Source: JACVRN01 sp035276685 (GTDB lineage: Bacteria > Acidobacteriota > Blastocatellia > Pyrinomonadales > Pyrinomonadaceae). From it: a stretch of DNA of 19,773 nucleotides. The position numbers and the translations under genes are program-made. Positions 15,784 through 19,773 of this stretch are shown here, in pieces. The DNA is taken from positions 1 through 19,773 of the forward strand of contig DATELK010000227.1 of assembly GCA_035276685.1 (NCBI GenBank), read 5' to 3'. The notes beneath the pieces were generated by a model. It saw only the letters and a list, made by a program, of their open reading frames with translations, made no database searches and was not told the DNA's origin. Numbering within the stretch: position 1 is the stretch's first letter; each line of letters opens with the position of its first letter.

Positions 15784-15823
15784 AAAAAAATTTGGGCTTC
15801 CGAGGTATTCCCCGAAAGCCCAA
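15784..15823 (-). terminator. Intrinsic terminator of the TonB-dependent receptor gene
   Basis: On the minus strand TTGGGCTTTCGGGG and CCTCGGAAGCCCAA pair around an AATA loop, giving about 14 base pairs including two G-T wobbles. The stem is followed by AA and seven T residues. It begins 40 bp after the receptor stop codon. Stem, tight loop and T-tract together make this a convincing rho-independent terminator. It separates the receptor from the membrane-protein cluster on the same strand. Confidence 0.93.
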
Positions 15824-15862
15824 CCGTCCTTAAAGACGCAAAGTACTTAAACTAAATATTGA

Positions 15863-18800
15863 CTAGAACTCGTAGCGGATAGCGAACTGCATTTCACGCG
15901 AGTTGTTAGCAGTCGCGGTTATCTGCCCGAACGTAGTCGAGTTGATGTTGGTCGCGGGCAGGGCGAAGTTGGTGTGGTTGAATGCGTTGTACATCTCCCA
16001 GCGCAACTGTAGCCTGTGGTTCTCCGACCAGGGCAGCCTGAAGTTCTTCAGGACGGCCATGTCAACGTTCCAGAAAGCGGGGCCGCGAAGAGCATTGCGG
16101 TTTCCGATTTCTCCGCCGACCGGATTGCGCACCGCACCCGCGAGCGGGTTCGCAGCGTTGAAGACCTGCGTCGGGTTATCGAAGAACTGAATCTGCCCAC
16201 CGGCAGTATCCTGAACACGACCCTGTAGGACACCGGCGTTAGCCCCGGTGATGACCGCAGGAGAGTTGAAAACGAAGCCGACCGGGAACGAGTTGGTGGT
16301 CAGGTTATAGGGCAGGCCGCTGCGAGCAGTGACGATGCCGGTAACTGTCCAACCGCCGATGACTGCGTCAAGGACGCCGCCGGAATCTCCGCCGAACATG
16401 CGTCCCTTGCCGAACGGAAGCTCATAAATGAAGTTCGCGTTGAAGAGGTGACGAATGTCGAAGTCGGAGTTTCCACGGCAGACGCGCAGGTCGCGTATGT
16501 CGCAGACCAGGCCGCCGAAGACCGTGTTCGCAATCGCCGACTGGTTGTCAATCGAGTGCGACCACGTGTAGTTCAAGTCAAACTGGAGTCCCTGCGCGAA
16601 ACGACGGCGAACGCTCAAGAGCATGCCGTTGTAGCTCGAAGAGCCCAGGTTGGTGATGTAGGCGTTCGTAGAGAACTGACCGCTCAATCCTACGTTCGGG
16701 TTAAGCAGTAAGCTTCCGTACAGCGCCTGAACCGTGTCGGCCAGGTCGCCGATGTTGACGAGGCTTCCAAGGTTAGTAGCGATAAAGCGGGTGCAGCTTG
16801 TACCGACCAGCGCCGCGCAGTTCGCGCCGTAGAAGTTGAGAGCCGCGGCGTTCACCTGGTTCTCGAAGAACGGAACGTTGGCGACCGCGCCAGGGGCTAC
16901 GCCCGCCAGAAGCTGCGCCTGCAGGGCGTTGAAGCCTTGCTGCAGGGTCTGGCCGGAGGCGTTATCTCTGAAGTCCAGAACCTGCCCCGCGTCCGCCTGC
17001 GAGAAGAGCTGGCGTCCCTGACGACCGACGTAAGAAACGTCGAGCAGGAAGTTGCCGGGCAGCTCACGCTGGAAGCCGAAGCTGTACTGGATGGAGTAGG
17101 GCACCTTGAACTGCTGGTCTATGGCGTAGTTGGTCTCGCCAGTCTCGTTGCCGGTCGGGAAACCAGCGTCCACGAAAGGAGTCAGCGGACGGGTGATGAC
17201 CGGAGCCGGAAGCACTAACGGCAGCACGTTGAGACCCGTGAAACGCGGATCGTCTCGAATCGCGTTCACGGCGCTCGTGGCACCGAACGGATTTGTCACA
17301 GTGTTATCGAACAGGTACGAGACCTGATCCTGAATGAAGGTGACGGCACCGGCGACGCGGTCATACTGCACGTTGCCGCCCAAGCGAACCACCGTCTTGC
17401 GGTCGCCGAAGATGCTGCCCAGAAGTCCGTCCTTGAAGGAGGGGTTCCACGCGACAGCGAACCTCGGGGCGAAGTTGTTCAAGTCCGGCTCGTAGAAAGC
17501 GCGGGCGTTGTTGCCCTTGCCGCAGAGGTCATAGCGGAGGAACGGCTCGGCCGTTTCACCGGCAATACCTTTGGCCGCGTTGCTGAAACGGATGGCAGTC
17601 AACTGACGGAAATCTATGTCGTTGCAAGCCTGGAATCCGTTCTTCTCGTACGGCGGGCTGTAGTACTGGTAACGCACGCCGTAGGTCAGCGTCAGGTCTG
17701 TACGCATTCTCCAGTTGTCCTGGAAGTATGCTTCGTACTCGTTATAGCGGAAGTCACGCGTCTTTCCGGTGCCCGGAGGAGCCGCCGTGCCATTCACGTC
17801 GTAAACGAAGTTGGTCTGAATCTGCGCGAAGCGTCCCAGCAGCATGGCGAACGCGGCGTCGTAGTTGGCAGCGCGCGTGGCACCCGTGCCGATGGTGGCC
17901 GGACGCAGGGCCGCGCTGAGGCCCGAATTGAGACCGCCCAAGCCGAGGGTCAGGAAGTTGAAGTCGTTGGTCAAACCAGAGACCTGCTTAATAGGCTTGA
18001 ACTGGCCGCCAAAGGACAGTGTATGGGTTCCCTTAGTCCACGTTACGTCGTCGCGAATCGTCGGCACGGTGACGAAGCGATCCTGCTCGTCGATGCCAGC
18101 GAAGGGATTCGACAGGCCAGCGCCGAACGTATATTCATTCGGGAAGCTGGGCTGGAACGGGGACTCGAACAACAGTCCGGAGCGCGACACGCCGACAATC
18201 GCCTGATTGACGACAGACGGGGTGATGGCCCAGGTGTGGCCGACTACCCATGAGTAATCGCGAACGCCGATGGTGCCGCTCTCCGGGTCGCCGGGGAACT
18301 GCGCCGCCACGGTGTTGACGGTGTCCGTCTGTAGACGACGGGCGATGTTGAAGCGCCCGAACAGCTTCTGGCGGTCGGTCGCGTTCCAGTCAATGCGCGT
18401 GACGAAGGTGTTGTCTTTTCTGGTCGAAGGCGCGTTGAAACGGAAGCCGCCCGTGTTGACGCCGTTACCTGCCGTCAAGTCGTTCGGCAGCGGGAAACGC
18501 GCGTTGATGAAGTTAAGCAGAGCCGTATTCACGCCCACGCCTCTCGGGTCGAGAGCCGCAACCTGAGCGGGCGTCAGGAAGCTGATGCACGCCGGAAGGG
18601 TGTTCTGGCGAGCGTTGGTCGGGCAACCTGCCGTGTTGTTCAGGAATGCCAGGCGGCCTTCGCGGAAGTTCTGAAGAGGGACGATACGCAGGTAGGAGAC
18701 TTCCTGTATATCGCGTCGGCCTTCATAGTCCTGGAAGAAGAAGAGCTTGTCTCTCTTGATGGGGCCGCCCAAGCTTCCGCCGAACTGGTTACGAATGAGC

Positions 18801-19672
18801 TTCGGCGTCGGAACGACCGGGTTGCCCGCGGCGTTGCGGCCGAGCCTGTTGTTGAAGAAGTTGTTGGCCGCGGTCGCGGAGGTACGGTTGTACCAGCGAA
18901 CGTTGCCGCTGAAGTCGTTGGTGCCCGACTTCGTGACCAACTCCACCTGACCGCCCGAAGAGCGACCTTCAGCCGCACTCGGGTTGGTAGAGACGGCGCG
19001 GAACTCCTGAATCGAATCGATAGGAGCGTTGCCGACCGTCGAGGCGAACTGCCCCGTCGTCTGGTCGTTGGCGTCTATACCGTCAACCGTGATGTTCCCC
19101 TGGTCGGCGCGAGAGCCCGTCACCGAGCCTACGCGGGTGGCGGTTCCTGTTCCGACGTTGTTTCCGACAACGCCCGGCTGCAAGCCTATGAGCGCTGCGG
19201 GCGAGTTGCGAATCTGAATCGGAAGCTCCCTCAGGCGACGCTCGTCAATCACGTTACCTATGGAGGCGTCCGTGGTATTCAACGTCGTCTCGCCGCCGGA
19301 TGTGACGGTCACCTGCTCGGTAACCTGCCCGGCGACCATCTGGACGTTCTGGGTCTCTGTAATACCCACGCCGAGTATGACGTCCGTGATTGATAAAGTC
19401 TGGAAGCCTGTGTTTGTAAAGGTGAGCGTATAGCCACGTCCAGGCGGAACCTGGGCGAACAGATAAACTCCCTGATCATTAGTCGTCGCCGTGCGCTCTT
19501 GTCCGGTCTTCGTATCGGTAAGCTTGACAGACACGCCGGGAATAACTGCACCCGTAGGGTCTGACACGACTCCCGTCACAGCGGACGTGGAGGCGCTCGT
19601 CTGTCCAAGCGCCAGGGCCGGGAACAATAGCAAGAGCAACGAGATGACCAGCAAAGGAAATGCTTTATTCAT
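15863..19672 (-). CDS. Oar-like TonB-dependent outer-membrane receptor
   Basis: This protein of about 1269 residues has a signal peptide (MNKAFPLLVISLLLLLFPAL, cleavage near ALG-Q at 23-24). A carboxypeptidase-regulatory-like beta domain follows (about 30-115; TGVVSDPTGAVIPGVSVKLTD), then a TonB plug (about 120-250; ELPIQIRNSPAALIGLQPGV, GNITVDGIDANDQ, IQEFRAVSTNPSAAEGRSSG). The rest is a large beta barrel ending WEMYNAFNHTNF through NNSREMQFAIRYEF, with a terminal aromatic as usual for outer-membrane barrels. This long architecture is abundant in Acidobacteriota and suggests TonB-driven uptake or binding of a large substrate, identity unknown. The start is the ATG at 19670-19672 with AGGAG ten bases upstream; the frame runs 21 codons further but lacks such support. 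No TonB, ExbB/D or SusD gene is adjacent. It is followed by a strong terminator, so it is probably monocistronic at its 3' side. Confidence 0.95.
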   Translation of the reverse strand: MNKAFPLLVISLLLLLFPALALGQTSASTSAVTGVVSDPTGAVIPGVSVKLTDTKTGQERTATTNDQGVYLFAQVPPGRGYTLTFTNTGFQTLSITDVILGVGITETQNVQMVAGQVTEQVTVTSGGETTLNTTDASIGNVIDERRLRELPIQIRNSPAALIGLQPGVVGNNVGTGTATRVGSVTGSRADQGNITVDGIDANDQTTGQFASTVGNAPIDSIQEFRAVSTNPSAAEGRSSGGQVELVTKSGTNDFSGNVRWYNRTSATAANNFFNNRLGRNAAGNPVVPTPKLIRNQFGGSLGGPIKRDKLFFFQDYEGRRDIQEVSYLRIVPLQNFREGRLAFLNNTAGCPTNARQNTLPACISFLTPAQVAALDPRGVGVNTALLNFINARFPLPNDLTAGNGVNTGGFRFNAPSTRKDNTFVTRIDWNATDRQKLFGRFNIARRLQTDTVNTVAAQFPGDPESGTIGVRDYSWVVGHTWAITPSVVNQAIVGVSRSGLLFESPFQPSFPNEYTFGAGLSNPFAGIDEQDRFVTVPTIRDDVTWTKGTHTLSFGGQFKPIKQVSGLTNDFNFLTLGLGGLNSGLSAALRPATIGTGATRAANYDAAFAMLLGRFAQIQTNFVYDVNGTAAPPGTGKTRDFRYNEYEAYFQDNWRMRTDLTLTYGVRYQYYSPPYEKNGFQACNDIDFRQLTAIRFSNAAKGIAGETAEPFLRYDLCGKGNNARAFYEPDLNNFAPRFAVAWNPSFKDGLLGSIFGDRKTVVRLGGNVQYDRVAGAVTFIQDQVSYLFDNTVTNPFGATSAVNAIRDDPRFTGLNVLPLVLPAPVITRPLTPFVDAGFPTGNETGETNYAIDQQFKVPYSIQYSFGFQRELPGNFLLDVSYVGRQGRQLFSQADAGQVLDFRDNASGQTLQQGFNALQAQLLAGVAPGAVANVPFFENQVNAAALNFYGANCAALVGTSCTRFIATNLGSLVNIGDLADTVQALYGSLLLNPNVGLSGQFSTNAYITNLGSSSYNGMLLSVRRRFAQGLQFDLNYTWSHSIDNQSAIANTVFGGLVCDIRDLRVCRGNSDFDIRHLFNANFIYELPFGKGRMFGGDSGGVLDAVIGGWTVTGIVTARSGLPYNLTTNSFPVGFVFNSPAVITGANAGVLQGRVQDTAGGQIQFFDNPTQVFNAANPLAGAVRNPVGGEIGNRNALRGPAFWNVDMAVLKNFRLPWSENHRLQLRWEMYNAFNHTNFALPATNINSTTFGQITATANNSREMQFAIRYEF

Positions 19673-19773
19673 TCTTTTCTCTCTCCTGGTTCTGGTGGGG
19701 GCCACCTGTCTGGCGACTGTGGCCTGCGCTGTCACCGCCTGGTCGAACCGGCAAGGCGGTAACTTTCTAATTC
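19673..19773 (-). other. 5' leader / upstream region of the receptor gene (cut by window edge)
   Basis: These 101 bases precede the receptor start. The Shine-Dalgarno AGGAG is at 19683-19687. Two potential hairpins lie upstream of it: GGTGG/CCACC with a 3-base loop (19694-19706) and ACCGCCT/AGGCGGT with a 13-base loop (19734-19760). The promoter is not recognisable and may lie beyond the window. Whether the hairpins control expression is unknown. Confidence 0.35.

Noticed and set aside
15698..15823. 42-codon N-terminal extension of the GPDPase-like membrane protein
   Set aside because: It starts inside the terminator stem of the receptor gene and does not resemble the family's N-terminus.
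19673..19735. 21-codon N-terminal extension of the TonB-dependent receptor
   Set aside because: It puts a charged segment before a clear signal peptide; the internal ATG has AGGAG at good spacing.

Overview
The window is a high-GC bacterial chromosomal segment. It most resembles Acidobacteriota, perhaps class Blastocatellia. That placement is inferred from gene content: a very large Oar-like TonB-dependent receptor with an N-terminal carboxypeptidase-regulatory domain, a two-component kinase with a periplasmic propeller, a fused formiminotransferase-cyclodeaminase, and a MoxR/DUF58/DUF4350/DUF4129 cluster. No rRNA, tRNA, CRISPR array, transposase or phage gene was seen. Nearly all genes are on the minus strand; only spoIIM and the methyltransferase after it are on the plus strand.

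Left part (1-7377, minus strand). Bases 1-364 hold no convincing gene. They carry a 21-bp tandem repeat array made of at least three interleaved unit subtypes. In transcription order (right to left) the genes are a secreted P1-family (S58/DmpA-like) aminopeptidase, a NarL/LuxR-type response regulator, a propeller-type sensor histidine kinase, and ftcD of histidine degradation. Two long inverted-repeat elements sit between these genes. A perfect 31-bp-arm repeat (5147-5244) separates regulator from kinase. A 29-bp-arm repeat (1936-2019) separates kinase from ftcD and supplies the kinase stop codon.

Middle part (7378-9730, plus strand). A 79-bp divergent intergenic region contains an 18-bp palindrome. 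It is followed by a SpoIIM-family membrane protein and, 21 bp later, a SAM-dependent methyltransferase with a C-terminal beta-sandwich-like domain. The pair is convergent with the next cluster, with a 7-bp gap.

Right part (9738-15697, minus strand). A compact cluster reads, in transcription order: a polytopic GPDPase-type membrane protein, DUF4129 protein (4-bp ATGA overlap), DUF4350 protein, MoxR AAA+ ATPase, DUF58 protein. SpoIIM proteins are familiar companions of such clusters, so the plus-strand pair may be a detached part of the same system. A plausible but unproven role is a MoxR chaperone acting with a DUF58 (VWA-like) partner on a membrane or envelope complex. A hairpin that could hide the ribosome binding site precedes moxR.

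Far right (15863-19672, minus strand). A 1269-residue TonB-dependent receptor ends in a strong intrinsic terminator (15784-15823). Its 5' leader runs to the window edge and has two small potential hairpins.
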